A stretch of 64,000 nt of DNA from Euwallacea fornicatus (lineage: Eukaryota; Arthropoda; Insecta; Coleoptera; Curculionidae), in assembly GCF_040115645.1 (NCBI RefSeq), contig NC_089571.1:372001-436000 (forward strand), written 5' to 3'. The notes beneath the pieces are model-generated. The model was not told the origin of the DNA and made no database searches. It saw only the letters and a list, made by a program, of their open reading frames with translations. Below, one piece after another: positions 12,231 through 22,962 of the stretch. Each line of letters opens with the position of its first letter. The first letter of the stretch is position 1. The position numbers and the translations under genes are program-made.

Positions 12231-14149
12231 TATAAAGAGGGGCTATTAAAAAAATTCAAATAAACATTAAAATATCAGAGGCGTATCTAGGATTAATTAA
12301 TCCATTATTCAGATGCTTGGTAGAAGACATGGTTGGCTTAACCAACGTCCTACTCTACTGTTATTCAGTTTTGACATATTAAGAACCAATCATGCAACGC
12401 ATGGCAGCGCTTTAAATAACATTTTGTTAACTAGCGAAAAGGAAAACAATTAAAGCAATAACACATCTGACGGTATGCAATATAACGCACTACATTTTCC
12501 AGAATCCGACGTCACAGAAATTTTGTTTTTATCTTGTTCATATTTGTGTTCAAAATTGAACAAAATTTTATTTAAACCCGTGACGTAAATCAGTTTATTC
12601 GACGATGGTAACATTTGGAGGTGTATGCAACTGCAATATTTTACTTATAAATACCTGGTATGTTTCTTTATTAGAATTTTGTATTTATGCACAGGAATTA
12701 CTGCATAGTAGTTGAAAATAAGACGATAATAACATATTTTTCCACGAGCTACTACTACGAAAATTGAAAAAACAATCGAGCAAACAACGAAGGTTAACAT
12801 ACTATAAACACATGGGTTCTGAACTTCTAACACACTAGCATGTTAGATAAAACAATCAACAAATTAAAGATGGACGCAATGCAATGAATTTCTGTGGTTA
12901 CAAGGATTATTTTAACTAACACACTATTTTATTAGTCAATTAGGCAATCAATGCAGTAATTTAGCTACATCCTACGTGTCCCCAAAACAGCCAAAAAAAC
13001 GTTTATTTCGATAATAATATTGATCAAAATACATATGAGTAAATCCAAAAGCTACAACTAGTTGACTGTTATCACATATGAACAGATCGGCATTGATGAA
13101 GTTGAAGTAGCATGAAATTTTCGTTGCAAAGGGGCAAATTCGAATTCCTGTCAAATAAACTTTTTCTTTTTAATATTTTTTTTACTACTTATTTAGGGTC
13201 ATGAAAAAATAGCTTACATAACTCATAAGAAGGTTTCTTAATATATTCACGTTACTGCCGCCCTCGCCTGCAGCTGATGCACAATATTTCACACTCGTAG
13301 GTTAAGAATTACATTGCTTGTTATGTAAATACTAACCATTGCCTGGATATTATCACGAGTTGCAAACGATTGGGTTAATACGCTTCTATGTTGGTTATGC
13401 CATAGGTTTTGGGTTTTGGGTTTTACGGACAGGTATACCTTGAAGGTATATTGTATATCATAGCAAGCAGCCCTTACTTGATTATTTATTTCTGTAGCGT
13501 AGGTACTCCTCTATACTCCTAGTTTGTCTCTTGGTTCATTGATAAGCATTTTTAATAATCTAGTTTATATCTTCAATTAATAAACATAGATAATCATATA
13601 AATATCTTCTGGCAAATTATCAGAGAGTTACATACAGATAGTATAAGCTATCACACTCACCTTCTGCAGGTAAGCAGGCATTATTGCATTTCCTATTTTT
13701 ACCATTTGCTAGTGTAGTACGTATAAATAATGCAAATATTTCAAATATCATTTATGAATAATATACAGAGGGTTTCAATGTTTAACAGGAATAATTGAGG
13801 ATCATATAGAAGCAATTAAAATATGACGATTTACTTATTAAAACCATATTCATACACCTTTCGTCACTGAGATACGAGGTGTGAAATGTGCTTTCAGGAA
13901 GTGGTCTTCATTTTGAGCACTTGTTGTAATATTTTATTTTTACTTGTTACTGTTGATTCTATTAGAAATAAATAATTTTTTAACTTTAAATTGTGTTCAT
14001 ATTTTAGAAGAATTGAAATAACTATTAAACAACGTGCATGCAGACAGTTTTAATTTTTTTATTGAAAAACAGCAAATCGAAAGAAAAAAAATCAAGTAAG
14101 TTTTTTCCTTCTAAATTGAATGTGGATTCAAAAAATCATTTTTAACTTG
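12231..14149. other. No gene seen
   Basis: AT-rich sequence. A terminus-like CAGAGGGTTTCAATG occurs at 13766 without a clear partner, and a GGTTTTGGGTTTTGGG run lies near 13410. No ORF with a recognisable domain. Confidence 0.4.
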
Positions 14150-14365
14150 AGAAAAGCGTTGATGTACCATTTTTTTCTTGAAAAATATCCCAAGTGGTGC
14201 GCTTCGGCACGCCACTGGCAGATCTAATAGTAGTGTTTTACATCACAATGTGGACCATTGAGCACGCAAAGCGTGAGCAAACTTTCATTATAATACCTCT
14301 AGAGATTTGAAAGCTATTAATAAATTTCGATTTTTTACGAAGACACCCTGTATCTTAGTAACGAA
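14150..14365. repeat. Dispersed repeat also present near 61.5 and 62.95 kb
   Basis: Blocks GTACCATTTTTTTCTT, GCCACTGGCAGATCTAATA and ACACCCTGTATCTTAGT correspond in order to similar blocks at 61470-61591 and 62940-63015, where the copy is split by a piggyBac insertion. The CACCCTGTA motif suggests an end of a mariner-like element. No coding sequence. Confidence 0.55.
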
Positions 14366-14542
14366 ATGTTTGTGACTAGGGTTTTAATTAATAAATCGTG
14401 ATATTGTAATTACTTTTACATGATCTTCAATTATATATTATTAATGTTATATATATACATACAGGGTGTTTCAGCTTATAGTAGCAGGACTTGAACAGTC
14501 GATAAAGACCTTTTCTTAAGATGAAAATGTTATATAAATATA

Positions 14543-16231
14543 CATTGGTTGCCATAGAAATAGGACCACTTCAAAAATTTCAATTTTTCATTTTTTCCAG
14601 TAAAGAGATAAAAAATTAGAACAAAAAAAACTAGAATACATTTAATAATAAAGAAAACAATATACGAAAATATAATTTAACGAAAAATAAATAAAAGTCT
14701 TCAATAAAACAATAAAAACAAAATAAATATGTGGTCATAAAGATAGGACTGGTAAAACATTATCAAAAAAAAAGAAAAAAAAACGAAATTAGCAATTGAA
14801 TATGGCCTAACGTTTAATATTTGGTTGCTTCTCCCTTTTGGGAAGTCACTGCCTTTAATCTTTTAGACATTGACCTTATTAAACACTGGCATAGCTCAAC
14901 AAGAATAGCTTCACATTCCCGTTGGACTATGGACCACAGTTCTTCTTTATTTTTGACCTGATGACTCCTCACAGCGGGCTTAAGGTGTATCCAAAGATTT
15001 TCGATGGGATTCAAATCCGGCGATTGTGAAGGCCATGGCACAACAGAAATTGCTTCATTTTGAAAACATTGTTTAACTCGCCTAGCCGTATGTTTCGGAT
15101 CATTATCTCGTTGATATTTCCAAATTAATGGCATTTCTTCCGAAGCATATGGCAGCATAACATTTTTCATTGTTTTAAGGTATTCCTCTTGGTTCGGGAT
15201 TCCTTTTATCCAATAAATAGGACCAACACCGACCCAAGAGAAGCAACCCCACAATTTTATATTACCACCTCCATGTTTAAGGGTTTTTGAGTATATTTTG
15301 GAAGCAATTCCTGTTTTGGTGGCCACCTCACCTACCCTCGACCTTTTGAACCAAACAAATTGATTTTTGTTTCATCCGAAAAAAGAACATTTTTCCACAA
15401 TTTTATGTTATCATCTTCGTTTTCAAAGCGAAGATGATTTTTTGGGACATTTTATTCTTTTTAATTTGTTTGTTTTTGATAAAAACAGTATCTTGCGAGC
15501 CACTCGGCCATGTAAATGAACTTCCTGCAATCGTCTTCGGATAGTTCTGGAACTTATTTCCAATTTTAGGTCCTTTTCAAGTTCTTTGGAACTTAAAAAA
15601 GTTTTTTTTTGGAATTCTCGCTTTATTCGGCGGTCGGTCAAAATGGTTGTTTTCCTCTTACGACCGCGATTTTCTTGTTGTTCTTCGTGTTTGAGGGCAT
15701 TTATTGTTAACGTTTTCGATCTTCCTAGTTTTTGAGAAATTTTACGAAGGAAATTGCCCTCATCTCTAAGTGTTTGTATTTTAATTTATTTATAATTTAT
15801 TTAATTATTTATTATTTTATTTTATTTTAATTAATTTAATTAATTCTTTCAGTTAAAGAGCAGTGGTTTTTACGCCCCATCTGCTTGTATATTAATTATT
15901 AAAATGCATCAAAATGCTTCGAAATAATTAGTCTTACTTTTCAATTGCTATTCTAATGAATGAGGAATTATGAAAGTTATGAAAAAAATAACGAGCTTTT
16001 AATACACTGGTCCTATTATTATGACCATCTTAGTTTTGACTGTCTAAACGAAACAGGGGAAGTACAATTCTAGTATAAGGTAATTCCCCTGGTTTCTATT
16101 GACACACATAATTACCAACCTTGTAGAAATTTAGGACCCTATTTCGAACGAGATAGAATAACTTCCATAATAAACTTTTTTCCATATTTAAAATTGAACC
16201 AGTAGTGATCCTATTTCTATGGCCACCACTG
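14543..16231 (-). mobile_element. Tc1-A: Tc1-like DD34E element, about 1.69 kb
   Basis: The inverted ends CATTGGTTGCCATAGAAATA and TATTTCTATGGCCACCACTG are flanked by TA. Internal copies of the same motif lie near 14729 (GGTCATAAAGATAGGACTGG) and 16003 (ACTGGTCCTATTATTATGAC), giving the inner and outer repeat layout known for Tc1/Sleeping Beauty-type elements. The transposase is on the minus strand. FB6b shows the uninterrupted target sequence. Confidence 0.9.
14814..15775 (-). pseudogene. Tc1-like DD34E transposase, broken
   Basis: The N-terminal part (to about 15423) reads an arginine-rich HTH region: GRKRKTTILTDRRIKRE, then SSRTIRRRLQEV. The FSDETKINLF block near 15390-15360 holds the first catalytic Asp, followed by a stop and frameshift near 15330. 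The ORF 15326-14814 (170 codons) holds GGGNIKLWGCFSWVG, then DNDPKHTA (second Asp) and WPSQSPDLNPIENLW (Glu), spaced as DD34E. At least one frameshift and one stop separate the domains, so it is inactive. No clear start codon was found in the low-complexity sequence upstream of 15775. Confidence 0.85.
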
Positions 16232-16680
16232 TATATTGAAAAAGGCTCAGTTTTTGAGATACAGGATGGCAAACTTGACTTTTTCTAATAATTCAGGCTA
16301 ATTTTAAGATACAACCATGAAATTTGATATTTGGGGATTTTTCGGAATGCCGAATTTATTTTAGTTAAAATGTCCATCTTTACAGAGGGCGTCATATGCG
16401 GAAAGCAGGTTGTATTACTAGGGACCAAATTCACAGTACATATCTCGAAAACAGTGACTTTTGGCTATTTATAATAAGAGTACTTTTTTAGGAAAAAATT
16501 AACTGGGAATCTATTTTGATTAAAAAAAAAGTTGCTACAAGGAGGCACAAAAAATATTATCATAATTTGAGCATTCACTAGTATGTTGCATATTGCGCCC
16601 TCTGTAAATTTGTCGAAAATTTTAAAAAATATAAATTTGGCACTGCGAAAAATTGCGGACAATTTCATATCTAAGTATAT

Positions 16681-17199
16681 CACCATGAATCGATATACTT
16701 TTGACCAAGGAGTATGTGGTTAAGCGTTGACCCTTTCATTCTGGGACACCCAGTATATAAGTGTATTTGGTAAAATAAATTCAGAATGACCTCCTCCGTT
16801 GCTCTATGCGGTATCCTGTACTATCTGCCAAACACCCTGTGTTTGTGTGCGTTTTGCTACCTTCACCTTTATTGTTTATGTACCATTTTGTCAAAATCTC
16901 AAAAACAACCGAAACATGCGCGTATAATTTTTAGTGCATTTTTGTATAAAATCTAAATCTATCCCTAGATAATATGAAAAATTCATTATACGGGGAAGTA
17001 CAGAAATCTCGCAGAAAGTTATGAGATATTGTAAAAACGTATGCACCATTTAATATTTACTGTTTTTATACAGTTCACCTATGAAGTTTGAAAATCGGTC
17101 GTAAAGCTTAGTTCCAGGTCTTATTTTGATAAACATTAATACTATCGAATTAAGAATGGCTTATAATTACACTAATAATGGATTGGTCGATATGTCGTT
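16681..17199. other. Junction sequence with unpaired element ends
   Basis: Terminus-like GGGACACCCAG at 16743 and AACACCCTGTG near 16830 have no assigned partners. No gene seen. Confidence 0.4.
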
Positions 17200-17625
17200 G
17201 GTATACGGGGAGTGTCACCAGAGTGCTGCCGCAGCGTCTCTGTTCCACACCGAGCGTTTTCCGTGTTAAGGCATCACAAATATAGTCCGTAGATTTGTTT
17301 ATCTTGTCAGAAGAGGCCGGAAATCTAAAAATAAAGCATGGCGGATATGCCGGAAGACTTAGGCCCTCTAGAACGGTCCAGATCGTCAAGCAGGTTGAAG
17401 ACGATCCAGCTACCACCTCATTTTAGACGCGAAGTGCGGGAATTCCGAAACCATCAATTACCTAACAGGCGCATAGGTCGCCTATGAACCTATAAAATGA
17501 CCCGCGAAATCACCAGACCTCAGTCCATGCGATTTTTATCTGCGGAGTTATTTCGCCTAACAGCATGTACAGAGTCGTGGATAAAGCGAGCGACAATTTG
17601 GAACATTTTTTGTAGCCACATTCGG
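17200..17625 (+). pseudogene. Mariner-like transposase remnant
   Basis: Plus-strand pieces include a KIKHGGYAGRLRPSRTVQIV segment (17332-17391, a plausible linker after an HTH domain), REVREFRNHQLPNRRIGRL (about 17429-17485) and, in a shifted frame, PAKSPDLSPCDFYLRSYF (17501-17554), which matches the D-containing SPDLxPxDF motif. KSMYRVVDKASDNLEHF follows. The middle of the catalytic domain is missing and stops interrupt the rest. Strongly decayed. Confidence 0.65.
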
Positions 17626-17786
17626 AGTGAGTAATAATTAAAGGTTTGATATTTATTAAAATTTTCTTAAGTGCATATTTCGGTTGTGTTTGAGGTTTTG
17701 TAGAAATGTTGCAGAAAGGTTTTGCTTAATTCGTTGAGGTCTATGACGTTTTGAAAGAAAAGCCCTTGCGTAATATACACCTTGTA

Positions 17787-17808
17787 TATATTGTAAGGTG
17801 ATGTTATA
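17787..17808 (+). repeat. Left copy of a 22-bp direct repeat flanking FB3
   Basis: The 22 bases here, with core TTGTAAGGTGATG, are repeated exactly at 19207-19228 and directly border FB3 on both sides. Mariner-type elements normally duplicate only TA. Confidence 0.85.
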
Positions 17809-19206
17809 CCGGGTGGTCCATTTAACCTGACAAATCGGGATATCTCGAAAATTACGCATCAGATTGAAAAAAGTTTCAAATGAAAGTATTTTGTCTCGAA
17901 TGGATCCACGATATAACACTAACCATGACTTCCCAACTCTTTCACTTGGGGTTGGGGCGGGGGTAACTTTGAAATCTCAAATGGCAACCCTCATTTTTAA
18001 TTGCAGATTTGAATTTTACGATAAAAATTACTTGGAGTTCGTCTGAAACTTTTTTTTCAATTCGCCATAGATGGCGCTGTAATCGGAAAAATTTGTTTTA
18101 TTCCGATTCTGAAAGAAAGCATCGTGTCTTTCATATTTTTAATGGAAACTTGTTGATTTTTTTGGGTACCTCCGATAGTTAAAGAAATAAAACCATCTGT
18201 GACAAAAAAAACTTTATTTATTATTAAATTTCTAAATAAACTTAGATCCATATTGAATTTTCATTCCATTAAACACAACTGTTCGAACATTAAATTAATG
18301 ACGAAGCAAATGTTCAAAATGTCCACCACCTTCATCAATACATTTTCCTAAGCGCATCTGTAATGCTTGTTGAGTAGACACTAACACTTCGGGAACGACA
18401 GAAACACAAGCATCTCTAATTCTTTCCATCATGTTTTCGGGCGTTGTGGGTACTCTTGAATTCGCTTTTTCTTTGAGATAACCCCATAAAAAAAAGTCGA
18501 GTGGGGTAAGATCAGGCGATCATGCTGGCCAATGAATAGGTCCACCTCGTCCAATCCATCGATTGCGATATTTATGATGTAAAATTTGTCGGGATATTAA
18601 AGCCCAATGAGCTGGGCAACCATCATGCTGAAACCACATCAAACGTCGAGTTTCCAAATTAATGTCTTCCAATAATAAGGGCAAAACTTCATTCAAGAAG
18701 TTTTGATACTTTATTCCATTTTTTTCGGTACTGCCTAGATAAAAATATCATTAATAAAAAATTTACAATTTCTTGCACTGTCTTTGTAAACGATATGAAA
18801 TTTACTTTTCGTCACAGACGGTTTTATTTCTTTAAACTATCGAAGGTACCCAAAAAAACCAACAAGTTTCCATTAAAAATATGAAAGACACGATGCTTTC
18901 TTTCAGAATCAGAATAAAACAAATTTTTCCGATTACAGCGCCATCTGTGGCGAATCGAAAAAAAAGTTTCAGACAAATTCCAAGTAATTTTTATCGTAAA
19001 ATTCAAATCTGCAATTAAAAATGAGGGTTGCCATTTGAGATTTCAAAGTTATCCCCGTCCCAACCCCAAGTGAAAGAGTTGGGAAGTGATGGTTAGTGTT
19101 ATATCGTGGATCCATTCGAGACAAAATACTTTCATTTGAAACTTTTTTCAATCTGATGCGTAATTTTCGAGATATCCCGATTTGTCAGGTTAAATGGACC
19201 ACCCGG
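17809..19206. mobile_element. FB3: palindromic mariner-like element, 1398 bp
   Basis: The ends are TA-CCGGGTGGTCCATTTAAC and GTTAAATGGACCACCCGG-TA. The arms 17809-18203 and 18811-19206 (395 and 396 bp) are closely matched. Shared landmarks include the GGATCCACGATATAACACTA block and the GGTTGGG(A/G)CGGGG block. The 607-bp centre carries the C-terminal half of a mariner transposase on the minus strand. No N-terminal half is present, so both outer ends look like copies of the element's 3' end. Confidence 0.9.
18295..18757 (-). pseudogene. Mariner-like transposase C-terminal half with one stop
   Basis: The minus strand reads one frame, from a KYQNFLNEVLPLLLEDI segment through MWFQHDGCPAHWAL (second catalytic Asp) and RWIGRGGPIHWPA*SPDLTPLDFFLWGY to GGGHFEHLLRH and a TAA at 18295-18297. 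The only visible defect is a TGA in place of the usual Arg codon between WPA and SPD, consistent with a CpG C-to-T change. The first catalytic Asp and the HTH domain are absent. The fragment lies wholly within the centre of FB3. Confidence 0.88.
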
Positions 19207-19228
19207 TATATTGTAAGGTGATGTTATA
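19207..19228 (+). repeat. Right copy of the 22-bp direct repeat flanking FB3
   Basis: Identical to 17787-17808. It directly abuts FB3 on its left and the next mariner-type terminus (19231) on its right. Confidence 0.85.
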
Positions 19229-19230
19229 TA

Positions 19231-20198
19231 CAGGGTGTCTGCTAAGTGATGGCATTAATTTCAGGAGGTGATTCCTTGTCACATTTTATGAAAAAAAGTT
19301 GTACTAAAGGTATGTCCTATCTTGTTTCGTTTTCGTGGTACAAGGTGTCAAAGTTTTTTTTTTCATAAATATTTTCGGACTTGAGGGCAATATCTCGATG
19401 AAATTCAGTATTCAGGGGTTTTCCGAGACGAGAAATTCGACTATGATATCGGTTTTACCGCAATATGTAGGAGGCGCTACCTGCAGCAATGTTCTTGTGT
19501 TAAACTTCTCCTAATGTTTTTAGAACCCTGTATTTTGAATTCTAATAGATTACGTCTTATTTCCCCGTCAATTCAAAACGAAAAAGGTATACTTGGTCGA
19601 AAACTCTCAGAGCGTTGGTTTTCGAGATATCGACTATTGAAAATTTCCATGCACCTTGTTTCACTAAAACATTAATTTATTAATAAACACACAATAATAG
19701 CTGTATATATAAATATACATATGTTATATATACTCGAAAAATTCCAAATATCTATTTACCCACAATTTACGCAATTTAACGGGGAATGCCGAGGTTTCGT
19801 GATTGAGATCTGTGTGTTTTATCTTTGTCAGCATTTCGGTCATCACCTAAAAATCGGGTATTTTGTTATTAAGTAATATTTGCAATCCCACCGAGAGAAA
19901 TCTCATTGCGATAAAAGAAGAACTTCAGTATCTATGTGAAACTTCTGTAAGTAAGTTTTAACGCCACAAATTCTTGTCATTGTGTATGACCCAAAAATTA
20001 TAAAATGACGTCACAAATACGTAGCGTTAATTTCATGAAATCCTCCTAACAATATGATTCGTGTATGAAAAATTAGTGATAAATTTTAGCACAAGCATTC
20101 ATGCAATTTTGGATAGAATTTGCACACTTTACTAAAATATATCAATAATTTTGCATTTGCTACATGATTTTTTTTTTACTAAATATAGCACTTGTATA
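19231..20198. mobile_element. Unpaired mariner-like terminus (left end)
   Basis: TA-CAGGGTGTCTGCTAAGTG at 19231 is a typical left end. The motif recurs as CAAGGTGTCAAAG at 19341, exactly 110 bp in. No matching right end was found before 20198, so the element is truncated or its boundary is uncertain. No transposase sequence seen. Confidence 0.5.
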
Positions 20199-21506
20199 CC
20201 GGGTGTCCATGAAACCATTTAATAGAATATTATTTGAAAACAGCAAAACATATCGAAATTTTTAAGTCGTGCACGTACAGGGTGTTTCCGTTAAGTTCTG
20301 CTTTCTTTTAGGAGGAGGCAGAAAATGGTAAAATGGGACGATTTTGTGAATAAGATGTGTAAGTTTTTTCTTTGCAGTCCTCCCAATTGTCAAGATATTT
20401 AATTCAAGTGCAGGAAGATATTTTTGACTTCTTTCATCGCCCCACACTTTCTTGTAGTACGCCGCTGACGTCGACTCGCCCCAAATAACCAAAATTTTCA
20501 TTCTTCGCTGAGTTCAAATATTTTTGTGGGTTTTGCATTTTTCGGCACATCCTATCTGTTTCCTAGAAATTTACGAAAGTATCCGGATAACCGCACTAGT
20601 TTCTAATTAAAAACATCTGTACCTATGGCCCTGATAACACGAAAAATTACAATAATAATTTCAAGTTTAGTGCCAACTGAGCTGGCGACCAAAATTCCGA
20701 ATGCTTTTGAAACTCTAAGTACTGTTATTTTCCCGAATATTTACTTAGTTGGGAATCGTGGTAAATTTAGAGTCGTTCTTCGGCGACCGTTGCAAATTGC
20801 TGAGAAATTGGTGAGTGATGCGGAAAATCTTCCCAATTCAACTGGAAATGTAAAATTTTGGTTAATGAGTGCCAGGGCCGTACCCTAAAAATTCAGGGCC
20901 GCTCAAAAGGGACGTAGACTCTTAAAAATATATCCCCTCAAAAATAATTTTAGGGGTCATTTAATGTGCACTCATCTGAAAAAAGTTAATTCTATAATAC
21001 ATTTAGAGTAAATATCTTAATAAATGTAAGAATTGCAAAAAAACTTTAAAAAATCCGAAACTCCGACCCTGTGCAGACGTTTTAATATAGGAATGAGGCT
21101 TAGGACAAAGCAAAAATTATCATTTTGATGCAAGTCTTATGTTAATTTTGCTGGAAATAACATAATTTCGGTTTCTCTATCGACGAAAATCCATTTAGTG
21201 CCAGCAGCAGCCTTATTTTTCTTCCTTTTAAAGGACCTGTTTTGTACGTACGTCAGCTGAATATGCCAGTCGCAGTAGTTTAGCAAATATAGGTTCATTT
21301 TGAGGTTCTTCACCCAATGGCATTTTAGACTGTGGCTGGGATACATCGTTGTAAATGTGACTTGCTTCGGAGATATCAATGTTTGGTATTTCATCCCTTA
21401 CCTAAATTTCAGAGGTTTCAATATCTGGAATATTCCCAGTTTCATTTTGGCGAGGCAGACTTTTGAATTTTAGCAATTTTGCTTAGAAATGCATCTCACT
21501 ATTCCA
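20199..21506. other. Two single element ends, no gene seen
   Basis: Left-type termini CCGGGTGTCCATGAAACC (20199) and CAGGGTGTTTCCGTTAAG (20278) lie 79 bp apart without clear partners. Short ORFs at 20625-20888 and 21137-21394 have no recognisable domain. Confidence 0.4.
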
Positions 21507-22012
21507 CAGGGTGTCTCTAAAAGGTCTGTACAAAATTCTAACACAGATTTCTGAGGTCAAAACATGACGATTTAACCCAATTTAACTTAGTCCGAAAGTG
21601 GACGGTTTTCGAAATACAGGGCGTCAAAGTGAAAATAAAAAAAGCAAAAAAATTAATTTCTTGGTTGGTAATGCTGCTATCTACACAAAATGTCGTATCG
21701 GGCGGTTTTTGGGGATAGGAAATCAGAATCCATTTACATTTTCGATGCACAATGTAGAGGGCGTTGTCAGCGCTCAATGAACCCTCTTTAAAAGGGTATA
21801 ATTTTTTCATCACCCGGTATAAAATTTATTTATGACTAAACTTGTGTTTTCCTACATTTTTTAAGGAAAAAAGGTCTCTTGTTAAAAATCTCTACGAGGC
21901 TTCCTTCTTGAGATATTTGAAGCTTAAAGTTCGCTGCATGTCTTGAACAATAATTTTAATGTACTACATATCTATTCTTACAGTTGGATCGAAAAAAATC
22001 AAAACTTAAAAA
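21507..22012. mobile_element. FB7a: single arm of an FB7 element
   Basis: From CAGGGTGTCTCTAAAAGG to about 22012 this is nearly identical to the left arm of FB7b (45825-46340), including the internal motif CAGGGCGTCAAAG 110 bp in and the GATACGACATTTTGTGTAG-type block. The homology stops inside the arm and Tigger sequence follows. The centre and the other arm are missing. Confidence 0.9.
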
Positions 22013-22029
22013 TTGTCTTCAATTCTTAT

Positions 22030-22962
22030 CCTTTTATTTAAGTCTTCATGTTAAGCCTTGCTTTCTCTGCCTTTCTTCCGGGAGCAGATTTTTCATCGCT
22101 TTTAACTAAAATTTTCTCAGGGAGTAATCTCCAGAAAAGGCCCGTTTCATCTGCATTGTAGATTTGTTCATTCACCAAATTTCCGTTTTCAATGGCGGAA
22201 CGCAGATCTTGTTTAAATGGTTCGATCATTTCAGGATTAGTCGACAATTTTTCACCAGAAATTTTCAGAAATCGAATATCATATCTGCGTTTAAATTTTG
22301 TAGCCACCCATCACTGACAAAAAACTTCTTTTCTTTTAATTCCCTGTATAATAACTTAGCTTTGGTTTTTAACAGTTCGCTTGTAACTGATAGATTTTTA
22401 CACCTCTGTTTGCAAAACCATTCATAAAGCCTTTTCGCCATTCTAGGCATCTCACCTTTTTTCAACCTTCTTCTTTTCAATTTTTCAGACGCACATTGCG
22501 ATGTTACCTTCAATATGTTCAATTTATTTTTTTTTATAGCACAAATTGTAGATTTTGCAACAAAATACTTTTTGATAAACTTCTAACACTCAAACCATTC
22601 TCTAAACTTTTTATAATGTCGCTTTTCACTGATAAATTTAGCACTTTTCGCTTCATAATGATAAACTTTGCATGAACTTGTAGTGTGCACCTGTCGCGGT
22701 ATACGCAAGCCATACACTGATGAAATCAACCTTTCGTCCCTTTCGAGTCTTTCGACATTTTCGGGGAAGTCCCTATTAACGTGGGAAGGAAAATGTTACA
22801 GGTAGCCACCTTAATAGTGCGTATTGCCAACTAGTATGTTTGTTCACATAATCGAGATCAACGCTGTCCACTCTATAGAACCTGATGTTATTTGAAATAG
22901 ATGTTCACTGCAGCGAGTAGTTCACATAATAGGGTGTTCATATAACCGAGCGCCTACTGTAT
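22030..22962 (-). mobile_element. Tigger/pogo-type element, truncated
   Basis: A TA-flanked end reads GAGCGCCTACTG-TA at 22950-22962, the usual CAGTAGGCGCTCGG-type Tigger terminus. GTTCACATAAT-like subterminal repeats lie at about 22853, 22920 and 22942. The transposase remnant lies on the minus strand at 22038-22656. The opposite end is missing at the junction with FB7a. Confidence 0.8.
22038..22656 (-). pseudogene. Tigger/jerky-type transposase, N-terminal and part of DDE
   Basis: An ATG at 22656 opens MKRKVLNLSVKSDIIKSLE, a CENP-B-type N-terminal helix-turn-helix. The 22522-22265 frame carries the second DNA-binding domain (RLYEWFCKQRCKNLSVTSELL, then FFVSDGWLQNL). The 22307-22038 frame continues with EQIYNADETGLFWRLLPEK, the first catalytic Asp in the DET motif, and stops soon after. 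Frameshifts occur near 22530 and 22290. The remaining catalytic Asp residues would lie beyond the truncation. Inactive. Confidence 0.85.

Larger units (their letters stand above)
14462..16680. mobile_element. FB6a: FB6 copy interrupted by a Tc1 element
   Basis: The left end CAGGGTGTTTCAGCTTATAG and the next 80 bp match FB6b (30010-31047). The match resumes at 16232 (TTGAAAAAGGCTCAG, GATACAGGATGGC) after the Tc1-A insertion and continues through a right-arm portion to about 16680. Beyond that it diverges, so the right terminus is lost or replaced. Confidence 0.8.

Noticed and set aside
17864..19151. Two near-identical ORFs in opposite arms of FB3 (17864-18046 and 18969-19151)
   Set aside because: They are the same arm sequence read in both inverted copies. 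They contain no transposase motif.
20262..20888. ORFs of 79 and 87 codons as possible genes
   Set aside because: The first overlaps an element terminus at 20278. Neither shows a domain or splice context.
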